A stretch of 64,000 bases of DNA from positions 101,642,267-101,706,266 of the forward strand of contig NC_089496.1 of assembly GCF_036850765.1 (NCBI RefSeq), given 5' to 3'. The notes beneath the pieces are model-generated. The model saw only the letters and a program-made list of their open reading frames with translations, was not told the DNA's origin and did not search any database. The DNA is from Saccopteryx bilineata (lineage: Eukaryota > Chordata > Mammalia > Chiroptera > Emballonuridae). A program made the translations under genes and the position numbers. This document shows, in pieces, positions 23,664 through 35,264 of this stretch. Within the stretch, counting starts at the first letter, position 1. Each line of letters starts with the position of its first letter.

Positions 23664-23832
23664 TTAGTTATTTATTTATTTATTAAAGTTAATGCAGCAA
23701 CATTGATAAATCAGGGTACATATGTTGAGAGAAAACATCTCCAGATTATCTTGACATTTGATTATGCTGTATACCCCTCACCCAAAGTCAAATTGTCTTC
23801 CGTCACCTTCTATCTGGTTTTCTTTGTGTCAT
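23664..23832 (-). mobile_element. Short 5'-truncated L1, antisense
   Basis: Reads as the reverse of the same L1 3'UTR end seen at 9720-9850: GAGAAAACATCTCCAGATTATC, ATTATGCTGTATACCC, CACCCAAAGTCAAATTGTC. The poly-A tail appears as (TTTA)n at the left. TSD GAATTGTATCTTT (23651-23663) and GAATTATATCTTT (23833-23845), one mismatch. Only about 170 bp were inserted. Confidence 0.88.
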
Positions 23833-23845
23833 GAATTATATCTTT

Positions 23846-25107
23846 AACATTTGTTGGAAACCATCATCTGCCAAAAGTTCCTTTTTGTATTTCTTATCAA
23901 TTAAGAAGTTATTCAAATTATGCTTCTTTTTCTTTAAATATAGGCATGAAAAAATTTAAGTGGCTCTAATAAATAAAATTTTAGGGGATAAAGTAGAATT
24001 TAAGATGGCTCACTCATCCCATAACTTCTCTTATCAATTTTGTAAACACTTTCTTTGATTTGCATCTTATTGTTCTGAGGCTTAATTTTACACCTTTTGG
24101 ACAAGCCCAAGCCACTTAGGTGATAGCAAAAAAGGGAGAGAAATTAAGGCAAGAAACTGCTACAAATTGCTAATAATCCAAACGGATGAGTTCTTCCCAC
24201 AAATTAATGTTTAAAATGAAAGACGATGAAGCAATGAGAATTAATGAAAACCCAGTTTATTTACCCGCACAGTGACCTTGTCAGTAGTAGGAACAAGAAC
24301 ATTTTGAGCTGTTAGGCTTAATTAAACATTTTCTTTCATTTATAACTGAAGTCCTTCACCTTGTAATTTTATCCTTTCTCTACTGCAAAAATTCCTCCCC
24401 AAATTCCTCCCCAGACCACCGACTAAGTGGGAAAATGAGCCTGACCATATGTACCACTGCCGCTAAATATTCTCTATTTGCACATGGGTTTTCTCATTAC
24501 AGAGTTATTAGCATAAGTCAGCATCTCCATGACCAGGAGAACTGGGAATCGCACCTCTACTATTTGGTATTAGCCAGACCTTCTGCTGTATTTGCTGATC
24601 TCCAACAGTGTTATTGGCTTATATCACTCTTGTCCTTCCAAGTATTTAAAAGTGGTTCTCTACTCCATGCCATTATATAACAAATACTTTTGTAGTGTCC
24701 CCTTGAGTAGCCTGAGGTGAGACTTATTACCAGTATAGCTAATATCAACACATGACTTTAGAAAACAGTAAAACACCTTAATGTAAAGGAAACATAAAAG
24801 GAAAGTAATGTATGAAAAATCAATATGTATTTTGATATAATTGGATGTGTCTATGCTGTAAGACAGAATGGAGTAGTCAGGTGCTTTTGTCTACTCATAG
24901 AATTACCGCACATATGACAGCTGCCGATGCTGACAGGTAGTGGCTTGTCATGTTGGTGACTCACCCATGAGAGCAGCATTACAGCACAGTGATGTGATTT
25001 TCTAAGTGGTGGATGACTCATGGTCAAGTCAGGAACAAAGCAGAGGACAACCTTCTCTTAAAATACATGATAGCTGCGTTTCTGAAAAAGTCATTGTTAA
25101 TAACAAC
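23846..25107. other. No recognised feature
   Basis: AT-rich sequence; the frames (for example 24435-24680) resemble no known protein and have no supporting context. Confidence 0.5.
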
Positions 25108-25115
25108 TGTCTAGA

Positions 25116-25305
25116 CAGGGGTCTCCAAACTTTTTACACAGGGGGCCAGTTCAGTGTCCCTCAGACCACTGGAGGGCCGCCACATACAGTGCTCCTCTCA
25201 CTGACCACCAATGAAAGAGGTGCCCCTTCTGGAAGTGTGGCGGGGGCCGGATAAATGGCCTCGGGGCTGTATGCGGCCCCGGGGGCCGTAGTTTGGGGAC
25301 ACCTG
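25116..25305 (+). mobile_element. hAT family 1, 190 bp internally deleted form
   Basis: Ends CAGGGGTCTCCAAACT..AGTTTGGGGACACCTG. The left half (GGGGGCCAGTTCAGTGTCCCTCAG) joins the right half (GTGCTCCTCTCACTGACC) through GGAGGGCCGCCACATACA, without the AT-rich centre of the longer copies. Flanks share GTCTAGA on both sides (left 25109-25115, right 25306-25312), a near-complete TSD. No coding capacity. Confidence 0.88.
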
Positions 25306-25312
25306 GTCTAGA

Positions 25313-27327
25313 ACATACTCAGTGTTTATATAGAAATGTAGTTAGGCTTAGATAACTATCAAAAGATGGATGCTTGGTAAGACATTAGAATACCATGTAG
25401 TCATCAGGACAGTTTGTGGTGGGGGGAGGGAATTGTGCTTTGAAGGACCTTTAGAATCTCCAGCTCTTTCCCAGCATATGCCAGCCCGGTCATATCTCCC
25501 ACTCCCTGTGACACAACGACACACATCCCTCAGATTTCATTATACCCCTATGGGATGGCACAGCTACCAATCACAAACTTCTGCTCTAAACACTCTCTTT
25601 TCTTTTCATCTTCTCTGTTTGTGCCCCGGCATCCTGCTGACAATACCTGCTTTCTGAATTCCCTCGGTTATCACATGTAATTTCTCCCAACTGAACATCA
25701 CACAAAATGTTACCAAACTTACGTAATGACATAATTGCATCTCTTCTTTTATGACATCTCTTAACAAATAAATGCATAAAATTTCATACTTTCAATACTA
25801 TACCTTTTAAGTAATATTACACATCTTATTCTCAGATTAGATTTAGTTCTCTCTCTCTCTCTCTCATGTATATTATAACCCCGTGAGGGCAAGAACACAT
25901 TTTATGGGAGTGGTGAGGACTGGCAGTGTGTTTGCAGAAGTTCTCAACACAAGGTGATCATTGAAGTGAAGGAGATAATAAGATGAAACAGCCAGGGAGG
26001 CAACTCAGAAGAATATTGTGGTATCAGATGCCAATCAAAGAACATTTTAAGAATGCTTTGAGAAGACAAAGTAAGGACTGTGAAGGGCTCAGGGAAAGTA
26101 ACAAGTTAACAAGAAACATTAGGACACTTTCAATGGAGAGAGAGGGATGGAAGGCAGGTTAGAGAAGTCAGATTTGAGAAAGCAGGAGAGTGAGTACAGA
26201 CAACTCTTTCAAGTATTTTTTTCTCTGCACGGGAGCAGATACAAATGCAGTTTTGGTGGATGTGATGGTGGCTCAGGGACGTGGCTGTATATATGTATGT
26301 TCATATGTAAGGATACATGTAAGTATGTATGCATGCATGTACATTAATGGAGGTGTCTCAAGGAGTTGAAATGCTCATATAATCAGGGCATTGTGGATTA
26401 AAGGTCCAAGAAAAAGAGGTTATAGATTTAGATTCATGAGAAGGTAGGAGAAGAACAACATTGTTACTGTCAGTTTATATTTGTCTCCCTACTAGCCTGC
26501 GCCCCGAAAAGGCTAAAGCTGTACATTTCTTCGTATGCTCAGCACATAAAATGTTACCTAGGAAATACTAGTTTTCTAGGGTTCAGCAGAAGGGAGGAAA
26601 GAACTAAAAAGAGTTAATTTACCTCAGGTGTCTTACAAGATCCTGGGCCAGCATTTCCATTATGTGCCACCTTCAAAACTGTCAACCGTGTATATGTTCC
26701 TTGTATATTTTATCTACATAAAATCTTTTAAATTACCCATCTTGGACATTGAATAAAAGTTTCCTAAGTTTTGAATTAGTATTAAGTGTATAATTTTAGC
26801 GCTCTTCTCATCTGCACTAAATGAAAAAAGTGATAAATGTGAGAAATGAGTTACATCAATATGGTTGAATTTAATAAAATACAAATTGAAGAACCTACGT
26901 TATTTCTACAGTAATATCAGTAAGCGATGTGACAAAGACTTCCCTAATATATGTGTCCCAATAGTAAGAGAGAAATGGTTATGTGCAGACGGCTTTTGAT
27001 TTCTTGGCCTCGTATCTCACCTGTTCTTTTCTATTGATTTCAGCCGAGTCAAGTTTGCTTAGATTAGATTAGACTATAGCAACCACATGGTGTTCTCTCA
27101 TACCAAAATTTCAAACGTAATAAACCATCAGAAGTAGTCTAGATTCTATAGTAATAAATCTTGATAGGGTTTGTGGAGTTTTGCTGCGATGACTCAACTG
27201 CAGTAGAATTTCATCTCATTATATTGGGGGTAGTGGCCGTTATTTTGGGGTTAGTGGGACGTGTTCTCTTTGATCAGTAGCATGCCGCCCACTGTCATCC
27301 TTTCTTTCCGAGGTATGTTCAGTAATC
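25313..27327. other. Mixed unique DNA, no gene
   Basis: Possible faint L2-type words at 25875-25905 (CCCCGTGAGGGCAAGAACAC) and a CTCTCT run at about 25848-25865. Around 26280-26345 a TATGTATG/GCATGCATG repeat is present. No frame has recognisable similarity. Confidence 0.45.
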
Positions 27328-27489
27328 ACTTTCTTTTTTAAAATTTTTATTTAACTATTTTTAAATTTAATTAATTGTGTTTATATAGATTCTAGGGTCA
27401 CCCCGAATGCATCCCCCGTCCCCCCTATTTCCCTCAACATCTCCCTTGTCTCCCTCCCTACAGCACCCTCCCCCCTTCCCTTCAGGTTT
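27328..27489 (-). mobile_element. Probable L1-type 3'UTR piece, antisense
   Basis: Begins with T/A-rich TTTATTTAACTATTTTTAAATTT, then TATAGATTCTAGGGTCACCCC and CATCCCCCGTCCCCCC, a C-rich series. A related sequence occurs at 51775-52035 in the same orientation, so this is an interspersed repeat. The assignment to an L1 3'UTR is by general form only. Confidence 0.5.
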
Positions 27490-27524
27490 ATCCTATCCTA
27501 TCCTATCCTATCCTATCCTATCAT
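27490..27524. repeat. (TATCC)n pentanucleotide microsatellite
   Basis: About seven perfect TATCC units directly following the C-rich repeat piece. Confidence 0.95.
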
Positions 27525-28039
27525 CCCCTTTCTTTCTTAAAATACATTTTGAGGATGTCTGATAAAATATTTTGAAATACCATCTGACTTATGAATTTAG
27601 ATGCTATCCCTCATAACAGAATTTTACAATATCAAACATAGTTATTTTTTAAATGATAGAAGGTAAACTTCAACTACTGATCATTCTAAGGATAGAATTA
27701 TTAACTTGATGGTGAACTGATTTCTTATATCACAAAAAATAGTGCTCTAAACAAGACAAAATCAATTTTACTGAAAATACTCTTATTAAGGTAAAATGGA
27801 AACAGTTGATATATCCTTGATACTAGCTGATATAAATTCGATTAATTTGTGGTAATATTTCAAGTAACAATGTTACTTGATTAACATTGTTATAATATTA
27901 ACATGGAAACTGTTAAATGAAGAAATATATACTATTGTGTCTTCTAAAAAGTGATTCAAATTTTAATTGTAATATATATAAAAATTTAGTTTACTTCTTA
28001 GACCAGTTATTACTTTGGTGCATTGTTAGTATATGTCAG
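27525..28039. other. No recognised feature
   Basis: Very AT-rich, no gene or named repeat. Confidence 0.5.
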
Positions 28040-28225
28040 GGCCTGTACAAGATGATTTATGTACAATGTATTATTTAATTGCACCAACAGCCTTGTGAAC
28101 TATTATTCTTACTTTACCAGTGAGTAAACGGAGGTTCAGAGATTAGATAACTTGATATGGTCATAAGCTAGTAACCAAGCAAAACAAGAATTCAGATCTG
28201 AGTTTGTCTGACTTGGAAGCCAATG
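28040..28225 (-). mobile_element. MIR SINE relic (antisense)
   Basis: Antisense MIR words in order: TTATTTAATTGCACCAACAGCC, CTTACTTTACCAGTGAGTAAACGGAGG, AGCTAGTAACCAAGC, AATTCAGATCTGAG and AAGCCAATGCTCTTG. Confidence 0.75.
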
Positions 28226-28294
28226 CTCTTGAGCAGATCACTGTGGTGTGTGTGTGTGCTTTCTTTATCTAGCTAGCTATAGAGCTAGAGCTAG

Positions 28295-28349
28295 ATCTCT
28301 CTCTCTCTCTTTCTCTCTTTCTCTCTTTCTGTGTGTGTGTGTGTGTGTA
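28295..28349. repeat. (CT)n(GT)n microsatellite
   Basis: TCTC/TTTCTC runs followed by an uninterrupted GT run that leads into the AT target site of the next element. Confidence 0.95.
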
Positions 28350-28357
28350 TTATATAT

Positions 28358-28722
28358 CAGGGGTCCCCAAACTTTTTACACAGGGGGCCAGTTCACTGTC
28401 CCTCAGACCGTTGGAGGGCCAGACTATAAAAAAAACTATGAACAAATCCCTATGCACACTGCACATATCTTATTTTAAAGTAAAAAAAACAAAACGGGAA
28501 CAAATACAATATTTAAAATAAAGAACAAATAAATTTAAATCAACAAACTGACCAGTATTTCAGTGGGAACTATGGGCCTGCTTTTGGCTAATGGGATGGT
28601 CAATGTGCTCCTCTCACTGACCACCAATGAAAGAGGTGCCCCTTCTGGAAGTGCAATGGGGGCCGGATAAATGGCCTCAGGGGGCTGCATGCAGCCCGCG
28701 GGCCGTAGTTTGGGGACCCCTG
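28358..28722 (+). mobile_element. hAT family 1, 365 bp long form
   Basis: TIRs CAGGGGTCCCCAAACT..AGTTTGGGGACCCCTG are perfectly inverted and flanked by the 8-bp TSD TTATATAT (28350-28357 and 28723-28730). The interior has the AT-rich centre (AACAAATACAATATTTAAAA) and an extra block of about 33 bp (GGCCTGCTTTTGGCTAATGG..GGTC) absent from the 332-bp copy at 10137. No transposase frame, so mobilised in trans. Confidence 0.93.
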
Positions 28723-28730
28723 TTATATAT

Positions 28731-30572
28731 TATACCTGGCAATTTGTAGCATTTGACTTATACTTTAAGTATAATATTTATGCATAGATAATATAATTGG
28801 CATTATTAGTTTATATTCTTAAATATATTAAAATAATATTTATGTGTTGCCTATTATGCTTAGAATAATGCTAGTCATCGGTTTCCAAAGCTATGTACTC
28901 TCAGAGAATGGTCAATCTATCTAGAAAAGGATGGCATATATAAATAAAATAGTGAATGTTATAGGACAAATTGTATGCTATATATTATCATATAATGGTA
29001 TAACATGCAAAAATATGTTCACTAGAAATAATAAATTCTATAGGAATTTTAAAAGAAGAGTTCAGTGACAGACACATCATTAGGAGAGTTTAGGGGAGGA
29101 GATGAGAACTAAGCATTAATGGATGTAAAATACCTAAGTTGATTTGAATGCAGAAAATAGACTTGCTGAAACCCACCTCCTACAATATTAAGGTCCCTCC
29201 AAAACTGGGTGGGACTGTGCGCTTTCTGATTCTGGAGGCATTCTCAGAACAGAGACCCATGTACCACTCTCATATAGTCAAGGTAGTTTATGGAATCCTA
29301 ATAAACAGCTAATGAACAGCTCTCTCTTCTGGGCTCATACCATTTCCCCACAACTCACTCCCTCCTGGAGTTTCCTTCTAGAGAAGCTGCTCCACTATTC
29401 GGTATTCCCATCTAAAGACGGACTTCTTACCATGGCATCCCTCCCCGGTCTGTTCTCACTGAGCTGGCCTTCCTAGTTCCTTTACCGATCTTCCCCACTG
29501 AAGGCGGGACTTAAGTGCTTGACAGCTTCTGTGGCTAATCGCTACAGCACTCGCGGCCCCCCTGCGGCCCCCCTGTGGCATGCTGTGGTTTCCATGGCAC
29601 AGATACCCTGAACTTGTGTTTCAGTAGCAGGAGCAACTTTTCACCATGGCAAGGCAGGGTGAGGAAAGATGGTGAATCATCGCACCCTTTGAAATCTTAA
29701 ATGTCATTTTACTTACTGAGCTATTAGATATGAATAATTATAATTTATGACGATAATATGTAGGTTTTTGATAATTTCTATTTCTAATTTTCTATGAGCA
29801 ATACATCTATGGCAAGAAAATACTTTTGTTCAAGATAGTGACTCATGATTTTGCTTATTAATTTTTATGTCCTGTCACCGTGTATAACTAAGCATACAGC
29901 CTCGAAACAATTTAACATTTTGCAGTTAAACAAATTCAGACATAAAAGAGTTGTGCATTTTTCAGACTGGTCTATTTTTGGCACAAGGTTTATAATCACT
30001 TTACAATATATGACAGTTATCAGATGAATCATTTGATGTAAAATTTTGTTCTCTTCACATCTTAAGATTTATTTTAGGTGTAGAAAATAATCAGATTTTT
30101 GTCAGATTTTTCCCCCTTTCACTCCTAGATCTAGAATCCACATGACTTGCAGGTTTTTCTTTTCCTGCTTTACCTCACTATAATTGTATCTATTGGTGAA
30201 GTCTACAGAATCAAGGTCACCTTGCTCTATGTCAAGCTACTCCACTTTTTAAAAAGTATCTCTGTATTTAAAAATTTGTGTTATAAGGTATTAAATTCTG
30301 AGTTCTTGTTTGTTTCAATTTAAAGCCACGGCTTAATTGGTTCAGCTTGGGAACGTTATCCAAGAGATGTTATGTATAGTTGGTCATTTGGCTACTGCAT
30401 CTGAAGACCAGATGGGAAACCATCTCATGGTTTCTCCTTAACCTGGAGAAGGCAGCTATAGAAAAGCAGTACGTTTGCTGTGGTGGCCAGCAGTAAAATA
30501 AAAGTTATCAAGAAGCTACAGACTGCTGATTTGGGGTGAGGGCAGGAGTTTGGGCGAAGCATTATTTCTATT
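28731..30572. other. Unique DNA; locally GC-rich at 29150-29640
   Basis: The first 400 bp are AT-rich. From 29150 to 29640 the GC rises (GGCGGGACTTAAG, CTGCGGCCCCCCTG) without a frame, CpG island or repeat that I can identify; it may be an old LTR or unique regulatory DNA. The remainder is AT-rich. Confidence 0.4.
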
Positions 30573-30583
30573 AGAAATATTTA

Positions 30584-30873
30584 TGTGGGTCCAATCCCTG
30601 GTTAGAGCACACAGAAGTGACCAGCTGCTTCTCTTTCCCTCTCTCTTCCCCTTCTCTCTCTCTTCCTCCCCACAGCCAGTGGCTTGATAGGTCCAAGTGT
30701 CATCCCTGGGTGCTGAGGCTAGTTTGACTGGTCCAACTGTCAATCTCAGGTGCTAAAAATAGCTCAGTTGATTCAAACATTAGCCCCAGATGGGTGTTGC
30801 CAGGTGGATTCTGATTGGGGCACATGTGGAAGTCTCTCTCTCTATCTTCCTTCCTCTCACTTAAAAAAAAAAA
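30584..30873 (+). mobile_element. Old SINE-A relative, 5' truncated
   Basis: Lacks most of the tRNA head (begins near GGTCCAATCCCTGGTTAGAGC) but keeps CTTCTCTTTCCCTCTC, CCACAGCCAGTGGCTTGATAG, AGGTGCTAAAAATAGCTC, CCCCAGATGGGTG, TGCCAGGTGGATTC and a TCTCTCTC..A tail. TSD AGAAATATTTA (30573-30583) and AGAAATATATA (30874-30884). It belongs to an older subgroup shared with 57031-57415. Confidence 0.8.
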
Positions 30874-30944
30874 AGAAATATATACAGCCATATATTATTA
30901 AAAATGTGATGCTACTTAAAGATCTCCTAGTAAAAACTCATTTT

Positions 30945-31060
30945 CCTAGAGGAAACTGAGGCACACAGAAGATAAGTGGGCTTACCCAAGAGCACTCAGC
31001 TGTAATAATCAGCACTAGAGCTCCATCTGATCACTCTCAGTCAGTATCCTTTCGGCCTTA
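30945..31060 (-). mobile_element. MIR SINE relic (antisense)
   Basis: GAGGAAACTGAGGCACACAG, then GCTTACCCAAGAGCACTCAGC, CAGCACTAGAGCTCC and a TCTCAGTCAG end: classic antisense MIR core. Confidence 0.8.
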
Positions 31061-31480
31061 GAAACAAAACAAAACACAAACACACCTTTGTGTTTATATG
31101 CACCAACATTTGGGGAAAAGATATGCAAGAAACTCTTAATGTTGTTACTTTTGCACTAAAAGTTTAGTTCATTCTGTACTTTAATTTTTAATGCATAAAA
31201 TGTGTGCATTCATAATTTTTAATGAATTAAAGAAACATTAGTATACATAACTAAGATGTTTAATGCAACATTTTTATTTATCACTAAGTTTTTAACTGGG
31301 GATAGGGACTGAAATTCTATTGCGTGACTGTTCTCTGGATACTTTCTGAGAAACTTTGAGGCAATAGTGTTGTATACAGCAGTAATTTACCTCCAGGTAT
31401 ATTATTGCCAATGTGAAATCAGTAATATTTTTGTGAAAAATAGTTGCCTCTACTTTGGGTAGTATATATGTTAGGTTGCC
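31061..31480. other. No recognised feature
   Basis: AT-rich, only simple A-rich (AAAC)n near 31065-31085. Confidence 0.5.
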
Positions 31481-31652
31481 TTACAGAAATGGTTCTGAAC
31501 GGGGGACTGGGTATCATTTTGATCCCTAGTAGACATTTGATAGTATCAGGTTACAGTTTCGGGTGTCATACCTTGATGCTACTAGCATCTGGTGAATATA
31601 GGCCGGAGATGGTGTTTAAGGTCCTACAAGGTACAGAAGAGTTCCCCCAACT
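31481..31652 (+). mobile_element. MER20-like hAT-Charlie relic
   Basis: AAATGGTTCTGAACGGGGGAC, TAGTAGACATTTGATAGTATC, GGTGTCATACCTTGATGCTACTAGCATCTGG, GTGTTTAAGGTCCTACAAG follow the order of the old Charlie-type element I know as MER20. Eutherian-age, inactive. Confidence 0.65.
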
Positions 31653-31785
31653 ATAGACCAAATGTTTCTGTCCCTCCAAAATTCTTATGTTTAACTCGAA
31701 TGCCCAATGTCATGGCAGGAGCAAGTGGGACCTTTGGGAAGAGCTTAGGATATGAGGGTGGAGCTCCAAGTATATAGTCTCCCTG
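31653..31785 (+). mobile_element. MaLR (ERVL-type) LTR fragment
   Basis: GACCAAATGTTTCTGTCCCTCC, AAATTCTTATGTTTAACTCG, AATGCCCAATGTCATGG, GGACCTTTGGGAAG and ATGAGGGTGGAGCTCC are the start of MST/MLT1-type LTRs, in order and diverged. Only the 5' portion of the LTR is present. Confidence 0.75.
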
Positions 31786-31807
31786 GTTTATTTTGGTCTG
31801 AATAGTC

Positions 31808-32225
31808 CCCCGTCCCACGTTTAATTGAGGTGTAATTAACAAATAGATTGTATGCAATTAAAGGGTACAATGTTATGGCTTGATATATGTATATGTTGTG
31901 AAATGATTTCCACAAGCAAGTTAATGACACATCTATCACTTCAGATAGGGACCTAATTTTTGTGTGGTGAGAACACTTAAGATCTGCTCTCAGGAAAATC
32001 AAAATACTGCATGCAATGCAGTATTATGAACTCTAGTCACCCTGCTGTGTATTGAACCCCGGGACTTACTCATCTCGTAACCAAAAGTCTGTGCCCTCTG
32101 ACCAGTATCGTCCCCTTTCTCCCACTCCCTGGCCCCTGGCGGCCATACTTCTACTCTCTGCTTCTGTAAGTTTGACTTTTTCTCTTTCTTTGGATTCTAC
32201 GTAAAAGAGATTTTACAATATTTGT
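31808..32225 (-). mobile_element. L1 3'UTR fragment, antisense
   Basis: Antisense L1M 3'UTR order: TTTAATTGAGGTGTAATTAAC, TATATGTATATGTTGTGAAATG, GAGAACACTTAAGATCTGCTCTC, AGTATTATGAACTCTAGTCACCCTGCTGTG, CCCTGGCCCCTGGCGGCC and TTGGATTCTACGTAAAAG. Confidence 0.8.
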
Positions 32226-32594
32226 ACAGTCTCACTGACAAATACAGATTCCTAAACCTCATCTTCAGAAATTATGATCTAAGATGTGTCATTTTAAAAG
32301 AAACTTCCATAGGATTCCAAAGTACGTCAAATGTTCGGAAACCACTGGTATAGACTGTCTACATATTAGATATGATCAATGGATAAAGATTATTTATATT
32401 CAATTAATTTTGTACCATACTTGACTACTTGTTGCTTTTTGCTTTTAGTGTGTATTTATATTATTCATAGCTTCCTTAAGGCTCATTTATTGAGAGCTGG
32501 GTTGGTTTCTTTGGAAATTTGTATTTCTACAGTTCTACATTTCTATAATTCTGCGATTAAAATTTAATTGAAACTTACTATTTGGAGCTGCCTT
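32226..32594. other. No recognised feature
   Basis: AT-rich, unique-looking. Confidence 0.5.
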
Positions 32595-32608
32595 CAAAGA
32601 TTATTGGG

Positions 32609-32945
32609 GTCTGACCAGGCAGTGGCATAGTGGATAGAATGTCAGACTGGGATGCGGAGGACCCAGGTTTGAAACCCCAAAGTTGCTGGCTTGAGCACAG
32701 GCTCATTTGGTTTGAGCAAGGCTCACCAACTTGAGCCTGGGGTCGCTGGCTTGAGCAAGGGGTCACTCGGTCTGCTATAGCCCCCCTCCGCCCCGGTCAA
32801 GGCACATATGAGAAAGCAGTCAATGAATAACTAAGGTGCAACAACAAAGAATTGATGCTTCTCATCTCTCTCCCTTTCTGTCTGTCTGACCCTATCTGTC
32901 TGTCTGTCTCTCTCTCTCTGTCACACACACACACACACACACACA
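32609..32945 (+). mobile_element. SINE-B, full length
   Basis: Head GTCTGACCAGGCAGTGGCATAGTGG, B-box GGTTTGAAACC, TTGAGCACAGGCTCATTTGG, CACATATGAGAAAGC, a CTGTCTGTCTGACC tract and a TC/CA tail. The 14-bp TSD CAAAGATTATTGGG is exact at 32595-32608 and 32946-32959. Confidence 0.95.
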
Positions 32946-33036
32946 CAAAGATTATTGGGAAAATGCATGAAGAACCAGCCTCACTGCTATATAGTTATTA
33001 TGCCCTTGTGTTTTCCCTGAGAAGACAAGTAGATCT

Positions 33037-33240
33037 GAGCTGTCCAGTGTGGTAGCCACTAGTCAGATATAGCTATTTAATTTTTAATTAATTTAAATTA
33101 AATATAATTAAAAATCCTGTTTTTTAATCACACTAGCCCCATGTAAAGTGCTCAGTAGCCACATGTTTTTAGTAGCTATTGTGTGGAAGAGCACGAATAT
33201 AGAACATTTCCATCATCACAGAAAGTCCCAGTGGACAACA
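33037..33240. mobile_element. MER5A-like hAT-Charlie relic
   Basis: Ends GAGCTGTCCAGTGTGGTAGCCACTAG and GAACATTTCCATCATCACAGAAAGTCC, with AT-rich TTTAATTAATTTAAATTAAA between and AGTGCTCAGTAGCCACATG, all in MER5A order. Mammal-wide, inactive. Confidence 0.85.
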
Positions 33241-34174
33241 CATCTACCAAAAAAGAAAAAAAAAAGAAAAAAGTCTTTAGCAACCTTAATTGAAATAAAA
33301 ATGAAACACTACTCCAAGACTTAAGGAGCATTTGTGCTAACCTGTTCAACAATATTTATGTCTCGTCAGTGAAAGTCTGAATTTGAGTTTCTTATTCTTA
33401 TTTCTGGTAGAGCGTAATAGTTGTCTGAAAAGCATATGATGTTTATAAATGGAGATGTAACTGACACACTAGAGAGTTGAAGTGTGGCTACATATAGAAA
33501 ATACCAGATTTCTTTATTGAGCTCACACCACTATGTTATTTTATTACAGAGATAAGAGATTTGTATGACTCTTCATAAGGTAAATGCTAACTTTGCAGCA
33601 TGTATCACTTTTGTAACTGACATTCCATGTTCAGGTTCATTGTGTTTCTGACATCGTGCCTTCATTTTCTTGCATGAGAAAATCTCCTCTTCGTGAACTA
33701 CGATGACTTTTTTATTGACATAATACGAATCCCAATGCTTTCCACCAAAGCAGTGCTTCATAACAATAGGCCAGAGACATTCTACCTAGCAATAAGTCAG
33801 CCACATATTCACCGGAGCGCAAACATATTTCAGTGGTAAACCATGGAAAATTGATATTCTAGAAGGACACTTTTGATGAAGTGTCCTTTCTTCCACAAGC
33901 TTCGGCAAAATTTCAGGTGCTTAATCCCCATATACAATCATGTTCTGAATTTCACGTACACATTGTTATGTTTTTCAACAGAATTCTCAGCTGAATACAG
34001 AAACTGTGAACAAGAAGTGTTATTACTTGAGGTGTTTTTTTTAACAGTTCTCCAATTTCATAACTTGTTATTTTGTACTTTTTTGTATTTAGAAATGTCT
34101 TAAACTCCTGAAAGTTTTCATGTGTGATACATACCAAAAAATTAAATAAAATAAGAATTTGAGAAGGATTATGC
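33241..34174. other. No recognised feature
   Basis: Begins with an A-rich run (33250-33272). No gene or named repeat thereafter. Confidence 0.5.
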
Positions 34175-34440
34175 TAGCCTAGTTGTTACGAGCTCAGACT
34201 CTTAAATCCATCTTATTATGTAATTTTATTATTATTAATTTTAGCTCTTTCCCTTACTTTTAACTTTGGTCCTGTTATCTACCCTCTCACTACCTCAATT
34301 TCTCCACCTTTAAAAACAGGGAAAATATCCATCTAAATGGGAGTAAAACTTCGTAAGTTTGCTACGAAGATTAAAAATTAATGTGTAATGTGCTCAAAAT
34401 TGTTAACGTATAGTAAATCTATGTTTGCTATCACTATTGC
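34175..34440 (+). mobile_element. MIR SINE relic
   Basis: TTACGAGCTCAGACTC, CCTCAATTTCTCCACC, AAAACAGGGAAAATATCC and ATTAAAAATTAATGTGTAATGTGC..GTATAGTAAATC track MIR, with a small insertion of (TTA)n near 34216-34235. Confidence 0.65.
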
Positions 34441-34737
34441 TATTGGAAGAAAAGAAAAATGCCTTTTCTGCAATCATTAAACTTAGTTTATTCCAATTAT
34501 TGTTAATTTATTTTCTTTCAATTTTCCTACAGTGAAAAAGAATTCAGTACATTCTTTTGCCATTATTTGATATTTTAAGTTATATTTTTATGCTGATATA
34601 TGAAGTATTTCAGAATGTTCCACAATATATTAGGTGTTGGATATTTAATACTAATTTGTATGAGTAATGTCTCTATTCCCAGAGATTCAAACACCATCCT
34701 AACTAGGAAAAGCAAATTATTGTCTTCATTAATAAGG
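34441..34737. other. No recognised feature
   Basis: AT-rich sequence only. Confidence 0.5.
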
Positions 34738-34750
34738 AAATAGTCTTTTA

Positions 34751-35103
34751 TTTATTTATTTATTTATTTATTTATTTTTTACAGAGACAGAGAGAGAGTT
34801 AGAGAGAGGGATAGTTAGAAACAGACAGACAGGAACAGAGAGAGATGAGAAGCATCAATCATCAGTTTTTTATTGCAGCACCTTAGTTGTTCATTGATTG
34901 CTTTCTCATATGTGCGTTGACTGTGGGGCTACAACAGACCGAGAAACCCCTTGCTCGAGCCAGCGACCTTGGGTCCAAGCTGATGAGCTTTGCTTAAACC
35001 AGATGAACCCGTGCTCAAGCTGGTGACCTCGGGGTCTCAAACCTGGGTTTTCTGCATCCCAGTTCAATGCTTTATCTACTGTGCTACTGCCTGGTCAGGC
35101 AGC
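34751..35103 (-). mobile_element. SINE-B, full length, antisense
   Basis: Left end is (TTTA)n, the reversed tail. Then ACAGAGACAGAGAGAGAGTTAG, GATGAGAAGCATCAATCATC, GTTCATTGATTGCTTTCTC and the reversed head ending GCCTGGTCAGGC. The exact 13-bp TSD AAATAGTCTTTTA is at 34738-34750 and 35104-35116. Confidence 0.95.
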
Positions 35104-35264
35104 AAATAGTCTTTTAAAATCATTCTATTTTGTGAGTGCTTTATATCTTATTCTTTAAGCATGTAATGGTTAATATCATACTTTTCAGTTTCTCACCTTG
35201 ATTAGAGAGTAAGACCTTGTTTTGACTGTTAAAGAGTGTCCTTTTGTTTCTTCTTCTTTATTTA

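Noticed and set aside
29150..29640. CpG island promoter
   Set aside because: GC rises but CpG dinucleotides remain few, and no start-of-gene signal or first exon can be seen.
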